Origin: Wolinella sp052173415
Lineage (GTDB): Bacteria > Campylobacterota > Campylobacteria > Campylobacterales > Helicobacteraceae
Direction of reading: 5' to 3'
Assembly: GCA_052173415.1 (NCBI GenBank)
Contig: JBQMYQ010000019.1
Span: forward strand, 1 to 29,179
Length of the DNA: 29,179 bases
Below, piece by piece: positions 1 to 7,125 of the stretch. The notes under the pieces are model-generated. The model worked only from the letters and a program-made list of their open reading frames with translations, did not search any database and was not told the origin of the DNA. The number at the start of each line of letters is the position of its first letter. Position 1 is the stretch's first letter. The position numbers were made by a program, and so were the translations under genes.

Positions 1-553
1 GCACGCGACTAGGGACAAGATAATCGCGTGCACCCTCTGGAGTGGCTTTAGTTAGAATCGGTGTCTCAACCTCCAAAAATCCCATTCCCGCGAGTGAATT
101 CCTCACTGCAATCGCGGCTTTGCTTCGGAGTGCAAAGGTCTCATAAGCACGTGGATTACGCAAATCTAGGAATCGATACTTCAGGCGCAAATCCTCGCCC
201 ACGCTCTCATCTCCGATGACAATAGGGGGCGTTTGGCTTTTGTTTTCGATGATGAGCTCGCTCAAAATGACTTCGATTTTCCCCGTTTTTAGCTTGGGAT
301 TCTCAAGCCCCGCGCCCCTAGGACGCACTTTGCCCTTAGCGATGAGGACAAATTCATCGCGCACGATTCTCGCGTTGGCATGGGCGTTTTTGCTATCTTC
401 TGGGTCAGAGACGAGCTGAATAATCCCGCTTTTATCACGCAAATCGATAAAAATCACGCCGCCATGATCGCGATAGGTGTTGCACCAGCCACACAGCGTA
501 ACTTCTTCTCCGATGTTTGCTTCATTTAGCTCGGTGTTTAGATGTGTTCTCAA
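1..553 (-). CDS. aspS: Aspartyl-tRNA synthetase, N-terminal part (cut by window edge)
   Basis: Charges tRNA-Asp (in this group often also tRNA-Asn) with aspartate in the cytoplasm. About 184 codons are visible, running off the left edge. The protein opens RTHLNTELNEANIGEEVTLC, followed by the anticodon-binding OB fold (GWCNTYRDHGG, then FIDLRDKSGIIQLV). The start of the class II catalytic core follows: RYRFLDLR-like helix, then ETPILTKATPEGARDYLVPS, which is motif 1 and the flipping-loop region of bacterial AspRS. The start is TTG at 553-551, chosen because AGGAG lies 8 bases upstream and the protein then begins just as AspRS usually does. It sits 66 bases downstream of the thrC stop and has its own -10 candidate. 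Family identity is very secure; only the C-terminal two thirds is missing. Confidence 0.96.
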   Translation of the reverse strand, partial: MRTHLNTELNEANIGEEVTLCGWCNTYRDHGGVIFIDLRDKSGIIQLVSDPEDSKNAHANARIVRDEFVLIAKGKVRPRGAGLENPKLKTGKIEVILSELIIENKSQTPPIVIGDESVGEDLRLKYRFLDLRNPRAYETFALRSKAAIAVRNSLAGMGFLEVETPILTKATPEGARDYLVPSRV

Positions 554-591
554 AGCTTACACTCCTAATTTGGCTTAAAAATTTGGGCGAC

Positions 592-597
592 ATTCTA
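592..597 (-). promoter_or_regulatory. Probable aspS promoter, extended -10
   Basis: On the minus strand TGCTAGAAT reads as an extended -10 (TG-n-TAGAAT) about 39 bases before the TTG start of aspS. No good -35 is present, as is usual for sigma-70 promoters in this phylum. It lies just past the thrC stop, so aspS can be transcribed independently of thrC. Confidence 0.5.
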
Positions 598-619
598 GCA
601 TAGCGCAACTGTGGAGAGG

Positions 620-2065
620 TTAAGAGCTAAGCCACTCTAAAATATGCTCTTTAATCGCCTCTTTATGGATTACTTCCTTGTGTTGTTCCTCTTTTTCAAA
701 AAGCGCGCTGATTGAGCGAGGAATCGAGCTTTTTTGCGCTTTTTTGACAAATTCCAACGCCTCCATGTCCGCTAGATTCCCCGCGCCAAGAGCGCGCGCG
801 AGTGTGGGGGCGAATTTTGTCCATTCGGCTGTGGAGCAGAGGATTTTGAGCGTATCGCGCTTACGCAGAGCTTCATAAGCCTTGATTCCCGTAGCCGTAT
901 GCGGATCAAGCAGATAGCCATTTTTAGCGTATTTTGCGATGATCGCCTCGCACTCTTTATCTTCGCAGCTAAATGCCAAAAAGTGCTCCTGAAGCTTCGC
1001 AAGCTCGGCGGAATCGAGCTTGTAGCACTTAGTTTGCTCGAGCGATTCCATTAGTTCCTTTGTGCGGCACGCTCCAAAAAGTGCAAAAAGCATGCGTTCG
1101 ACATTGGAGCTTTTTAGAATATCCATCGCAGGCGAAGCGGTCTTTTTGAGTTGCTTCTCTCTGATGTCGTAGATTCCCGTTGTGATGAGCTCAGTGAGAA
1201 TGTTATTTGCGTTGCTAGCGATGCAGATTTTGTCGATATTAAAGCCCATGAGTTTGGCATAAAACGCCCCGAGTGCGTTGCCAAAATTGCCACTAGGCAC
1301 GATGATGTCGATGGTTTTTGGCGCGTGAAGCGAGGCATAAGCGTGGTAGATAATCTGAAAAGCGATCCGACCGAAATTGACTGAATTCGCCGCAGAGAGC
1401 TTGATTCCGCGCTTTTTTAGCTGCTCCTTAAAATCCGTATCATTAAGCAACGCCTTAAGCGCGCCTTGCGCATCATCAAAATTACCGTGGATTCCGAGTA
1501 TTTTTAGATTTTTTGCGCGCTGTGTTGTCATTTGGAGGCGTTGCACATCGCTTGTTCCGCCCTGCGGATAGAGGCAGACTACTTGGATATTCTCCTGCTC
1601 TGCAAAGCTCTCCAAAGTCGCAGGTCCCGTGTCTCCGCTGGTTGCCGCAAGGATTAGATACTGCTCGTTTCGCGCCTGCGCAAGGCGGGAGAGTATGCGA
1701 CCAAAGGGCTGCAGTGCCATATCCTTAAATGCGCGACTCGCGCCATGATAAAGCTCCAAAATCCACAAATCTTGCGCGATTTTTACCAAAGGCGCAGGGG
1801 TGCTTGGATCATCAAAACGCGAGTAGAGCGCGAGTGCTTCGCTAAGAGCCGATTCCTCTAGCCTAATTTCTAAAAGCGCGAAAATCTCTCTAGCAAGCTC
1901 CGCATAGGAGAGGCTTTTGAGCCGATTCCTCGCGCTATCTCCGAGCACAGGGAGCGTCGCGGGGGCGTAGAGCCCGCCAAAGCTCGCATGAGGGGCTAAA
2001 ATCGCCTCTTCAAAGCTGACCTCTTTGGGCTTGTGAGAATCATTTCCTCGCGTCTCTACTAACAT
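620..2065 (-). CDS. thrC: Threonine synthase
   Basis: Pyridoxal-phosphate enzyme converting O-phosphohomoserine to threonine, the last step of threonine synthesis. The 481-residue protein starts with the threonine synthase N-terminal domain (LAPHASFGGLYAPATLPVL, about residues 23-41). The PLP lysine is in HGASRAFKDMALQPFG (K114), and the phosphate-binding region ATSGDTGPATLESF follows. SGNFGNALGAFYAK and the late LLDPHTATGIKAYEAL are further family blocks. Length fits the long bacterial class (about 450-490 residues). The ATG at 2065 has AAGGA about 7 bases upstream. It lies downstream of pseI, separated by 179 bases with a consensus-like promoter and two GGAATC hairpins, so it is probably its own transcription unit. 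Confidence 0.95.
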   Translation of the reverse strand: MLVETRGNDSHKPKEVSFEEAILAPHASFGGLYAPATLPVLGDSARNRLKSLSYAELAREIFALLEIRLEESALSEALALYSRFDDPSTPAPLVKIAQDLWILELYHGASRAFKDMALQPFGRILSRLAQARNEQYLILAATSGDTGPATLESFAEQENIQVVCLYPQGGTSDVQRLQMTTQRAKNLKILGIHGNFDDAQGALKALLNDTDFKEQLKKRGIKLSAANSVNFGRIAFQIIYHAYASLHAPKTIDIIVPSGNFGNALGAFYAKLMGFNIDKICIASNANNILTELITTGIYDIREKQLKKTASPAMDILKSSNVERMLFALFGACRTKELMESLEQTKCYKLDSAELAKLQEHFLAFSCEDKECEAIIAKYAKNGYLLDPHTATGIKAYEALRKRDTLKILCSTAEWTKFAPTLARALGAGNLADMEALEFVKKAQKSSIPRSISALFEKEEQHKEVIHKEAIKEHILEWLSS

Positions 2066-2122
2066 GATCGATTCCTTGAGCGTATGGAGTTTGAGCCCTT
2101 TTTGGAGGGGTTTAAAGTGCGA

Positions 2123-2150
2123 ATTATATACATTGCAAGCATAATTTCAA
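2123..2150 (-). promoter_or_regulatory. thrC promoter (TTGAAA-16-TATAAT)
   Basis: The minus strand shows TTGAAA (2150-2145), 16 bases, then TATAAT (2128-2123). This is the most canonical sigma-70 promoter in the window. The predicted RNA start is near 2116, leaving a leader of about 50 bases before thrC. Confidence 0.7.
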
Positions 2151-2178
2151 AACATTCGCTGACATGACCGAGCTGTGC

Positions 2179-2242
2179 GGGAATCGGGGCGATTCCCTGC
2201 GGATTTTGTTTCCTCGATTCCTCAGTGTTGCGCACAGGAATC
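2179..2242. repeat. Two inverted pairs of the GGAATC motif between pseI and thrC
   Basis: GGGAATC (2179-2185) and GATTCCC (2191-2197) form a perfect 7-bp inverted repeat with a 5-base loop. GATTCCT (2216-2222) and AGGAATC (2236-2242) form a second one with a 13-base loop. Both lie immediately after the pseI stop on the minus strand. No T-run follows, so they are not textbook terminators, though they could end or protect the pse transcript. They are part of the motif family dispersed through the window. Confidence 0.75.
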
Positions 2243-2244
2243 CT

Positions 2245-3273
2245 CTAGTGCGGGAATCCCTCGATCATGCTCCATTTAAGTGGCTCGCCCCGCTCAATGT
2301 CCTGCGTGGCATTTTTGCCTAAAATCTCGGGTAAAAATCGTGGCTCCAGTCCGTGTGCAGGGCGGATTGAGCGCAGATTCTTAGCGGTGAAAGGCTCGCC
2401 CTTTTTGATCTCTTCGCAGACAAAGAGGCTTCGCTTAAAAATTTTTGAATTTTCCACCTTTTTACTGATTATTATCTCGCTATTTCCCAGCGCACAAGTT
2501 GTGGAGCGAATCATCTCGCACATCTCTTTAAACTCCTGCGGCTCGAGACTAAACGCGCTATCCACGCCTCCGAGTGAGCGATCCAAAATGAAGTGCTTCT
2601 CAATCACGCTTGCGCCAAGAGCAGTCGCAATCATCGGTGCAATCACGCCCTCAGTATGATCGCTAAGCCCCACTTTGATTCCAAAACGCTCCCTAAGTGT
2701 GGGAATCCGAGCCAAATTCGCCTCTTCTAGCGGCGCAGGGTAGGAGCTGGTGCATACAAGTAGCGTGATGTCGTGATTCCCGACACTTTTACACGCCTCT
2801 ATGGCTCGCTCAATCTCCTCTAGCGTGGCGATCCCCGTGGATAGAATCATGGGCTTATGAAGGCGCGCAGTATAGCTAATTAGCGGGGTGTCGTTAATCT
2901 CAAAAGAGGCGATTTTGTAGATGGGATTATTGAGGCTTTCAAGAAAATCCACCGCGCTAAAATCAAAGGGCGTGGAGAAGCACACAAGAGAGAGCGAGTG
3001 CGCATAAGAGAAGAGCTCCTCGTGCCACTCCCAAGGTGTATAAGCGCGTGAATAGAGCTCATAGAGCGTCTCTCCGTCCCACAGCGAGCCGTTTTTAATC
3101 TGAAAATAGGGCTTTGCGCAATCAAGTGTCAAAGTATCGGGCGTGTAGGTCTGGAGCTTGATTGCATTTGCGCCCGATTCCTGCGCGGCTTTAATGCTTT
3201 TAAGCGCAAGAGATTTATCCTGATTGTGATTGGCTGAGAGCTCGGCAATGACGAGCGGAGTGGGTAGATTCAT
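2245..3273 (-). CDS. pseI: Pseudaminic acid synthase PseI (NeuB family)
   Basis: Condenses 2,4-diacetamido-2,4,6-trideoxy-L-altrose with phosphoenolpyruvate to make pseudaminic acid, the sugar used on flagellins. The 342-residue protein has the NeuB TIM barrel, starting VIAELSANHNQDKSLALKSI with GANAIKLQTYTPDTLTLD. Later barrel blocks are YKIASFEIND, ILSTGIATLEEIE, LLVCTSSYPAP, VGLSDHTEG and VIEKHFILDR. A C-terminal SAF (antifreeze-like) domain spans about residues 280-342 (FKRSLFVCEEIKKGEPFTAKNL). The ATG at 3273 has AAGGAGC 5-6 bases upstream. It follows pseH by 18 bases and closes the pse operon. The ELSANHNQ form and neighbours PseF, PseG and PseH favour PseI over sialic or legionaminic acid synthase. 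Confidence 0.94.
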   Translation of the reverse strand: MNLPTPLVIAELSANHNQDKSLALKSIKAAQESGANAIKLQTYTPDTLTLDCAKPYFQIKNGSLWDGETLYELYSRAYTPWEWHEELFSYAHSLSLVCFSTPFDFSAVDFLESLNNPIYKIASFEINDTPLISYTARLHKPMILSTGIATLEEIERAIEACKSVGNHDITLLVCTSSYPAPLEEANLARIPTLRERFGIKVGLSDHTEGVIAPMIATALGASVIEKHFILDRSLGGVDSAFSLEPQEFKEMCEMIRSTTCALGNSEIIISKKVENSKIFKRSLFVCEEIKKGEPFTAKNLRSIRPAHGLEPRFLPEILGKNATQDIERGEPLKWSMIEGFPH

Positions 3274-3291
3274 AGCGTGCTCCTTGTAGGA

Positions 3292-3882
3292 TTAGATTCC
3301 CGAGGTTTGTGCGATTCCCGTGCGGGAATCAGAGCCCAAATCGGGGCTTTTTGGATTGATTAGACTCATGATAATTACATCATGATACGCCTCATCGCGC
3401 AGGAGATAATCGCGCAAAATCCCCTCGCGCACAAATCCAAGCCCCTCATAAAGGCGCAGGGCAGGGGTGTTTGCCTCAAGCACCTCAAGATGCAGGGCGT
3501 GCAGAGAAAATTGCTCAAATGCAAGCCATATCAAAGCCTCCATAAGCCCCTTCCCAAGCCCCTCGCCCTGCCTGTTTGGGTCGGTATAGATCCCCAAATA
3601 GGCGCGTTTATGCGCGGAGCTAAATTGCGTAAGCGAGACCACTCCAAGCGGGGAATTCGCCTTAAATGCGAGCCAATATCCTTTGGTCGTCGCGCTTTGC
3701 AACGTGCGCATGAAGCGTGCGTGTTCCAGCGCGTCAATCTCGCTATTTTGGTAGAGCCATCGCCGTGTGCGCTCATCATTGCGCCAGCTTCGTATTATCT
3801 CTGATTCCTCGCTCTTTAGGCGCACAAAAGAGCGCAACGTTAGGAGAGGAGCTCTAAAATCATCTCGCAGTGTCGCTTCCAT
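3292..3882 (-). CDS. pseH: PseH, GNAT N-acetyltransferase of pseudaminic acid synthesis
   Basis: Transfers acetyl from acetyl-CoA to the 4-amino group of the UDP-sugar intermediate before PseG acts. The 196-residue protein has a GNAT fold. RSWRNDERTRRWLYQNSEI near residue 31 is typical of PseH. The acetyl-CoA loop region is DPNRQGEGLGKGLMEALIWLAF, and the C-terminal GNAT strand LHLEVLEANTPALRLYEGLGF is clear. The first 42 bases overlap the end of pseG. The ATG at 3882 has AGAGG a few bases upstream, but an internal TTG or GTG start about 45-60 bases later is possible. The last 14 or so residues (GSDSRTGIAQTSGI) are encoded by three copies of the GATTCCCG motif and look like a repeat-made extension. 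Confidence 0.9.
   Translation of the reverse strand: MEATLRDDFRAPLLTLRSFVRLKSEESEIIRSWRNDERTRRWLYQNSEIDALEHARFMRTLQSATTKGYWLAFKANSPLGVVSLTQFSSAHKRAYLGIYTDPNRQGEGLGKGLMEALIWLAFEQFSLHALHLEVLEANTPALRLYEGLGFVREGILRDYLLRDEAYHDVIIMSLINPKSPDLGSDSRTGIAQTSGI
3295..3330. repeat. GATTCCCG repeats forming the pseH 3' end
   Basis: GATTCCCG occurs at 3295-3302 and 3313-3320. The second copy is followed at once by the inverted CGGGAATC at 3323-3330, giving a near-perfect palindrome. The repeats are inside the pseH reading frame and supply its C-terminal codons. Confidence 0.75.
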
Positions 3883-4733
3883 GAGACCTCTTTTGTTATT
3901 TTTTGCATATTTTTTGACAATCGCGCGCGCTCATTTGGGCTATGCAGAAGCTCTAGCGCGCTAAAAATGCTTGCATAATCGCTTAAATCCGCACTTATTA
4001 CCGCCTCTTTCTCTAAATATCCCAAACGTAAAGTGCGCTGATTCTCCGCTAGGAGCAAGGCAATCGTCGGCACAGCGCAGGTGGCTAGCTCATTGAGCGT
4101 CCCGCCACTCGCACTGATTGCCATATCAGCCCTCCGCATGAGCGCGCTAATGCCCTGCGTGTCAAGAGTGGGGTCGATTTGTAAAATCTCTAGCTCTTTG
4201 TAACGCGCGCAAATAGCCTGTGTGAGCGATTCTTGAAGCTCTTGCGCGCGTTTGCTCCCGCCCAAAGTAACAAGTAGTCGCTCAGGAGATACGGGAATCG
4301 TGGCGGGAATCGCGCTAGGAATCGCAACAGGAATCGTGCGCGAAAGGGGAGAGCAAAAGGCATTCGCGATCAATATATACCGCGCACCAAGCCACAAAAT
4401 GCGTCCTTTTTTAGGCGTATAGGGGAGATTTTCCGCGCCGATTGCGCCATTTAACACGATTCCGCTCGGGTAATCTAGGCGCAGCGTATCATCGAAAAAT
4501 AGGGCGAGTTTCGCGCGCCTAGCGAGCCACTCATACGATTCCAGCGGCAAAAGATAGGAATCGATTACCCCCAAATCCACGCCCGCCAAATCACAACTCC
4601 GCGGGTCGGTGTTTGCACGGATTTCCACGTTAAAGCCCGCCTCTGCAAGCTTTTCTTTCAGAGCTTCACAGCGACGCAGGTGTCCAAGCCCGATTTGTGC
4701 GCCATATTCGGTAAAAATGAGCGCGTTTTTCAA
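3840..4733 (-). CDS. pseG: PseG, UDP-sugar hydrolase of pseudaminic acid synthesis
   Basis: Removes UDP from UDP-2,4-diacetamido-2,4,6-trideoxy-L-altrose to give the substrate of PseI. The 297-residue protein has a GT-B-like fold related to MurG. The N-terminal loop FTEYGAQIGLGHLRRCEAL carries the G-x-G-H-x-x-R catalytic-loop motif. ERLLVTLGGSKRAQELQE and the nucleotide-binding block MAISASGGTLNELATCAVPTIAL follow. The start is TTG at 4733, sharing TTGA with the pseF stop (translational coupling). Homologues are around 275 residues; the excess is largely an insert near residues 133-149 made of IPxx tetrapeptides (AIPS, AIPA, TIPV), encoded by a 12-base tandem repeat. The insert falls between the two lobes and may be a tolerated linker. 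Confidence 0.92.
   Translation of the reverse strand: MKNALIFTEYGAQIGLGHLRRCEALKEKLAEAGFNVEIRANTDPRSCDLAGVDLGVIDSYLLPLESYEWLARRAKLALFFDDTLRLDYPSGIVLNGAIGAENLPYTPKKGRILWLGARYILIANAFCSPLSRTIPVAIPSAIPATIPVSPERLLVTLGGSKRAQELQESLTQAICARYKELEILQIDPTLDTQGISALMRRADMAISASGGTLNELATCAVPTIALLLAENQRTLRLGYLEKEAVISADLSDYASIFSALELLHSPNERARLSKNMQKITKEVSWKRHCEMILELLS
4294..4341. repeat. 12-base tandem repeat of GGAATCG inside pseG
   Basis: GGAATCG begins at 4294, 4306, 4318 and 4330, exactly 12 bases apart, with variable 5-base fillers (TGGCG, CGCTA, CAACA, TGCGC). On the minus strand this encodes four (T/A)IPx tetrapeptides in frame. The fillers have diverged, so the array is not very recent, while the core is unchanged. 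Confidence 0.9.
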
Positions 4734-5410
4734 GAGGATTCCAACAGGCGATATTTCAAAAGTGCAAGCTCAAAATCTTCCATCGTGTCGATGTCCTGCA
4801 CCCTTTTTTGCGGGAGTTTGATTGCCTTTGAGGGCGGGGCGAAGATATTATCCTGCTCTTGCCAACTCCTCGCACGTGCGAAGTAAAATTGCCCTGCGTC
4901 GTGGAAAATGGGCTCTAAATCCTGCGAACGGGTATTGAAATGCTCAGAAAAAAGCATGCTCGGGGAATCTATGCGCAAAGTGAAGCTTCGCTGAGGCGGA
5001 TAATCATACGCCACCGCGCCAAAGAGGTAGCCTTGCGTGCTTTCAAGCTTTTTTGCCGCCTCTATGAGCGTCTGTGGCGCAAGCAACACCGCAGTAGGAT
5101 AGATGCAGCAAACGGCATCTTCCTCGCGGATTTTTAGGGTATCAATCGCGTGTCTAATGACGGGAATCGTCGCGCAAAAATCATCGCTTAGCTCGCTTGG
5201 ACGCATGAATGGAACTTCCGCTCCGTAATTTTTTGCAACTTCCGCAATCTCTACATCATCGCTTGAGACGATGATTCGCCCAAAAATCCCCGAATTTTTC
5301 GCGATTCCTATAGCGTGAGCGATCATGGGCTTGCCTGCGAAATCTTTAACATTTTTGCGCAAAATCCTCTTGCTCCCGCCCCGCGCGGGAATCACGGCTA
5401 TTTTTTCCAA
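4730..5410 (-). CDS. pseF: PseF, CMP-pseudaminic acid cytidylyltransferase
   Basis: Activates pseudaminic acid with CTP to CMP-pseudaminic acid, the donor for flagellin glycosylation. The 226-residue protein starts with the nucleotide-binding signature IPARGGSKRILRKNVKDFAG (residues 7-26), followed by KPMIAHAIGIAKNSG. The block IIVSSDDVEIAEVAKNYGAE follows, and the later VQDIDTMEDFELALLKY is typical of the CMP-sugar synthetase family. The TTG at 5410 has AAGGAG 8 bases upstream. It is separated from flgH by 88 bases holding a 12-bp hairpin. In H. pylori PseF and PseG are a single fused protein, as I recall; here they are separate but overlap by 4 bases. KDO cytidylyltransferase is excluded by the neighbours. 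Confidence 0.94.
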   Translation of the reverse strand: MEKIAVIPARGGSKRILRKNVKDFAGKPMIAHAIGIAKNSGIFGRIIVSSDDVEIAEVAKNYGAEVPFMRPSELSDDFCATIPVIRHAIDTLKIREEDAVCCIYPTAVLLAPQTLIEAAKKLESTQGYLFGAVAYDYPPQRSFTLRIDSPSMLFSEHFNTRSQDLEPIFHDAGQFYFARARSWQEQDNIFAPPSKAIKLPQKRVQDIDTMEDFELALLKYRLLESS

Positions 5411-5438
5411 ACTTAACGCTCCTTTAAGACGGAGAATG

Positions 5439-5480
5439 AGAGCGGGAATCTCGCGCTCATTCCGAGTAGATTCCCGCTCT
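5439..5480. repeat. Perfect 12-bp inverted repeat built on GGGAATC, between flgH and pseF
   Basis: AGAGCGGGAATC (5439-5450) pairs with GATTCCCGCTCT (5469-5480) across an 18-base loop. It is just downstream of the flgH stop on the minus strand. There is no U-run after the stem, so it is a weak terminator or attenuator at best, but it could set the ratio of flgH to pse transcript. It is the longest inverted pair of the GGAATC family seen here. Confidence 0.8.
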
Positions 5481-5498
5481 GTTACGCTTTACGCGCAA

Positions 5499-6215
5499 TT
5501 AGAAAGGGAAAATCGCCTCTAATGCCTTGGTCGCCCAGCCCTTTTCCGTGCTACGCTTGATTTCACCCTGCGTCTCATACATGATGCGCGCATCGGCGAT
5601 ATATTTTGAGTCGATGGTGTTGTTGCGTCCGATGTCATAGGGGCGGATCACGCCCGTGAGGCGCATGATTTGCTTCTCGCCGTTAATGAGAATCTCGCGC
5701 CCGCCCTCAATGAAATAGTTGCCATTTTCCATCACTTTGATAATCCGTGCGGATATGGTGGCGCGGAAATTCTCCTGACGATTTTGCGAACCTGTGCCAT
5801 TATATGTCGAGGTGCTAGCTCCCTTGGAGAGCCCAAAGGAGGTGAGGCTGTTTAGGTTATTCACTACGTTGTTGATCCCCTCGCTTGAGCCGTTGTAAGT
5901 GAGCGAAGGAGCGGTGAGATTGGAGTTGGAGGTCTCATTGAGGCTTTTATTCCCCGTGCTGCTCGCGGTGGTGCTCTCGTTGATGACAATGGTAACCAAA
6001 TCATTGAGCTTCATCGCACGCCGATCGGAGAAGAGGGGATTATCCCCTTGTCCAAAGAGACTGCCCGTATTTCCAAAGCTCTCTTCCACCTCGCGCGCGG
6101 GCATCTCCTCGACGTATTCGGGTGGCTTGAAGGAGATTTTCGGATCCGCACCGCTGCAACCGCTATAAAAAAGCGCCCCCAACACAAGAGCAAGCAATCC
6201 TAGAAATCTACGCAT
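5499..6215 (-). CDS. flgH: Flagellar L-ring lipoprotein FlgH
   Basis: Forms the outer-membrane L-ring bushing around the flagellar rod. The 238-residue protein has a lipoprotein signal ending LFYSGC with the lipidated cysteine at residue 20. SLFGQGDNPLFSDRRAMKLN, then DLVTIVINESTTASSTGNKS, is the FlgH core. NYFIEGGREILINGEKQIM, then LTGVIRPYDIGRNNTIDSKY, is the conserved C-terminal half, and the protein ends with KGWATKALEAIFPF. The ATG at 6215 has AAGGAGG at ideal distance. A sigma-54 promoter is found 33-50 bases upstream, fitting the hook-basal-body class of epsilonproteobacterial flagellar genes. The gene contains no GGAATC motif, unlike most of its neighbours. Confidence 0.96.
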   Translation of the reverse strand: MRRFLGLLALVLGALFYSGCSGADPKISFKPPEYVEEMPAREVEESFGNTGSLFGQGDNPLFSDRRAMKLNDLVTIVINESTTASSTGNKSLNETSNSNLTAPSLTYNGSSEGINNVVNNLNSLTSFGLSKGASTSTYNGTGSQNRQENFRATISARIIKVMENGNYFIEGGREILINGEKQIMRLTGVIRPYDIGRNNTIDSKYIADARIMYETQGEIKRSTEKGWATKALEAIFPF

Positions 6216-6238
6216 GACGCCTCCTTGGCTTTTTGGTA

Positions 6239-6244
6239 TATAAT
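6239..6244 (+). promoter_or_regulatory. yqeY promoter -10 (TATAAT)
   Basis: A perfect TATAAT lies 47 bases before the yqeY ATG. No clear -35 is present. It abuts the sigma-54 promoter of flgH on the other strand, so the two holoenzymes would compete for the same DNA. Confidence 0.6.
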
Positions 6245-6247
6245 CTT

Positions 6248-6265
6248 AAGCAAACGCTATTCCAA
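6248..6265 (-). promoter_or_regulatory. Sigma-54 promoter of flgH
   Basis: On the minus strand TTGGAATAGCGTTTGCTT has GG at -24 (6263-6262), exactly 10 bases, then GC at -12 (6251-6250) within TTTGCTT. This matches the sigma-54 consensus TGG-N9-TTGC and the Campylobacter variant with GGAA. The predicted RNA start near 6238 leaves about 23 bases before the flgH ATG, with a strong ribosome binding site in between. Confidence 0.75.
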
Positions 6266-6290
6266 AAATTACACTTTAAAAGGAGCAAAA

Positions 6291-6743
6291 ATGAGCGAGC
6301 TTAAGGCAAGAATCGGAGCAGAGCTGAAGGAGGCGATGAAGAGCGGCGATCATTTCAAACGCGATACATTGCGCCTAGTTAATAGCGCGTTTAAGCAAAT
6401 CGAAGTCGATGAGCGGCGCGAGCTGAGCGATGATGATGTGATTGCGATTCTTAAACGTGCGTGCAAACAGCGCGAGGAAGCGGCGATTCAATACCAAAAC
6501 GGCGGGCGCGAAGATCTGTGTGATAAAGAGAGGCGCGAGATGGAGATTATCATGAGCTATCTGCCTAAGCAACTTAGCGATGAGGAGCTAAAAAGCGCGC
6601 TTGCAGGAATCGTGGCGGAGCTTGGCGCGAGCTCGCCCAAAGATATGGGAAAGGTCATGGGTGCGGCGAATAAAAAGCTAAGCAGTGTCGCTGATGGACG
6701 CAGAATCAGCGCGATGGTTAAGGAGCTTTTAAGCAATTCATGA
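6291..6743 (+). CDS. yqeY: GatB/YqeY domain protein
   Basis: A 150-residue all-helical protein related to the C-terminal tRNA-binding domain of the GatB amidotransferase subunit; its precise role is unsettled. Recognisable blocks are MSELKARIGAELKEAMKSGD, DTLRLVNSAFKQIEVDER, YLPKQLSDEELKSAL and the end SSPKDMGKVMGAANKKL. The ATG at 6291 is preferred over a TTG 66 bases upstream, because AAGGAGC lies 6 bases before it and the family begins here. It has its own TATAAT and shares ATGA with the next gene. Confidence 0.9.
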   Translation: MSELKARIGAELKEAMKSGDHFKRDTLRLVNSAFKQIEVDERRELSDDDVIAILKRACKQREEAAIQYQNGGREDLCDKERREMEIIMSYLPKQLSDEELKSALAGIVAELGASSPKDMGKVMGAANKKLSSVADGRRISAMVKELLSNS

Positions 6744-7099
6744 CGCGCGAGAAGTTTTTAAAAGACATTAAAGTGCTCGCCTCTTTTGCTCAGTATTATT
6801 GTGCGGGGAATCATGCGGAATCGCCCAAAAGCGAGACAAGATTCCCGCTTGTCTATCGTGGGGAATCGTATGATGAGGAGCTTGAGATTTGCCTCTGTGC
6901 GGAATGCAGAGAGCTGTTTTTATACGCGCATGAGCGTCTGCAAGCCTGTCCGCATGAGGAAAAGCCCCGCTGTCGCGCGTGCAAGAATCCGTGCTATGAG
7001 AGGTCGCGCTGGAAAATGATGGCAAAAATGATGCGATATAGTGGCATGCGACTGGGATTATTGAAACTTAAAGAGAAATTTAAAGAAAAGCTTGCTTAA
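6740..7099 (+). CDS. YgbA-like nitrous oxide-stimulated promoter family protein
   Basis: A 119-residue cytoplasmic protein of the YgbA_NO family (enterobacterial YgbA is induced by nitric oxide through NsrR; molecular function is not firmly known). The pattern CLCAECRELFLYAHERLQAC then KPRCRACKNPCYERSRWKMM fits the family's C-x2-C ... YA-x2-RL-x2-CP ... C-x2-C-x3-CY-x4-R layout. Cysteines 53, 56, 70, 78, 81 and 85 could bind a metal or iron-sulfur centre. The conserved MMRYSGMRL tail is also present. The start overlaps the yqeY stop as ATGA, so the two are translationally coupled. Identity rests on motif recall. Confidence 0.78.
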   Translation: MTREKFLKDIKVLASFAQYYCAGNHAESPKSETRFPLVYRGESYDEELEICLCAECRELFLYAHERLQACPHEEKPRCRACKNPCYERSRWKMMAKMMRYSGMRLGLLKLKEKFKEKLA

Positions 7100-7125
7100 G
7101 AGGGGCTTTTTAAGCTTTGGATTCC

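Noticed and set aside
4294..4341. Regularly spaced repeats as a possible CRISPR array
   Set aside because: Units are only 12 bases with a 7-base core, in frame inside pseG; there are no spacers of CRISPR length and no cas genes.
2245..5410. Sialic or legionaminic acid synthesis cluster
   Set aside because: PseG, PseH and PseF next to flgH match the pseudaminic pathway; no NeuC- or LegG-type epimerase is present.
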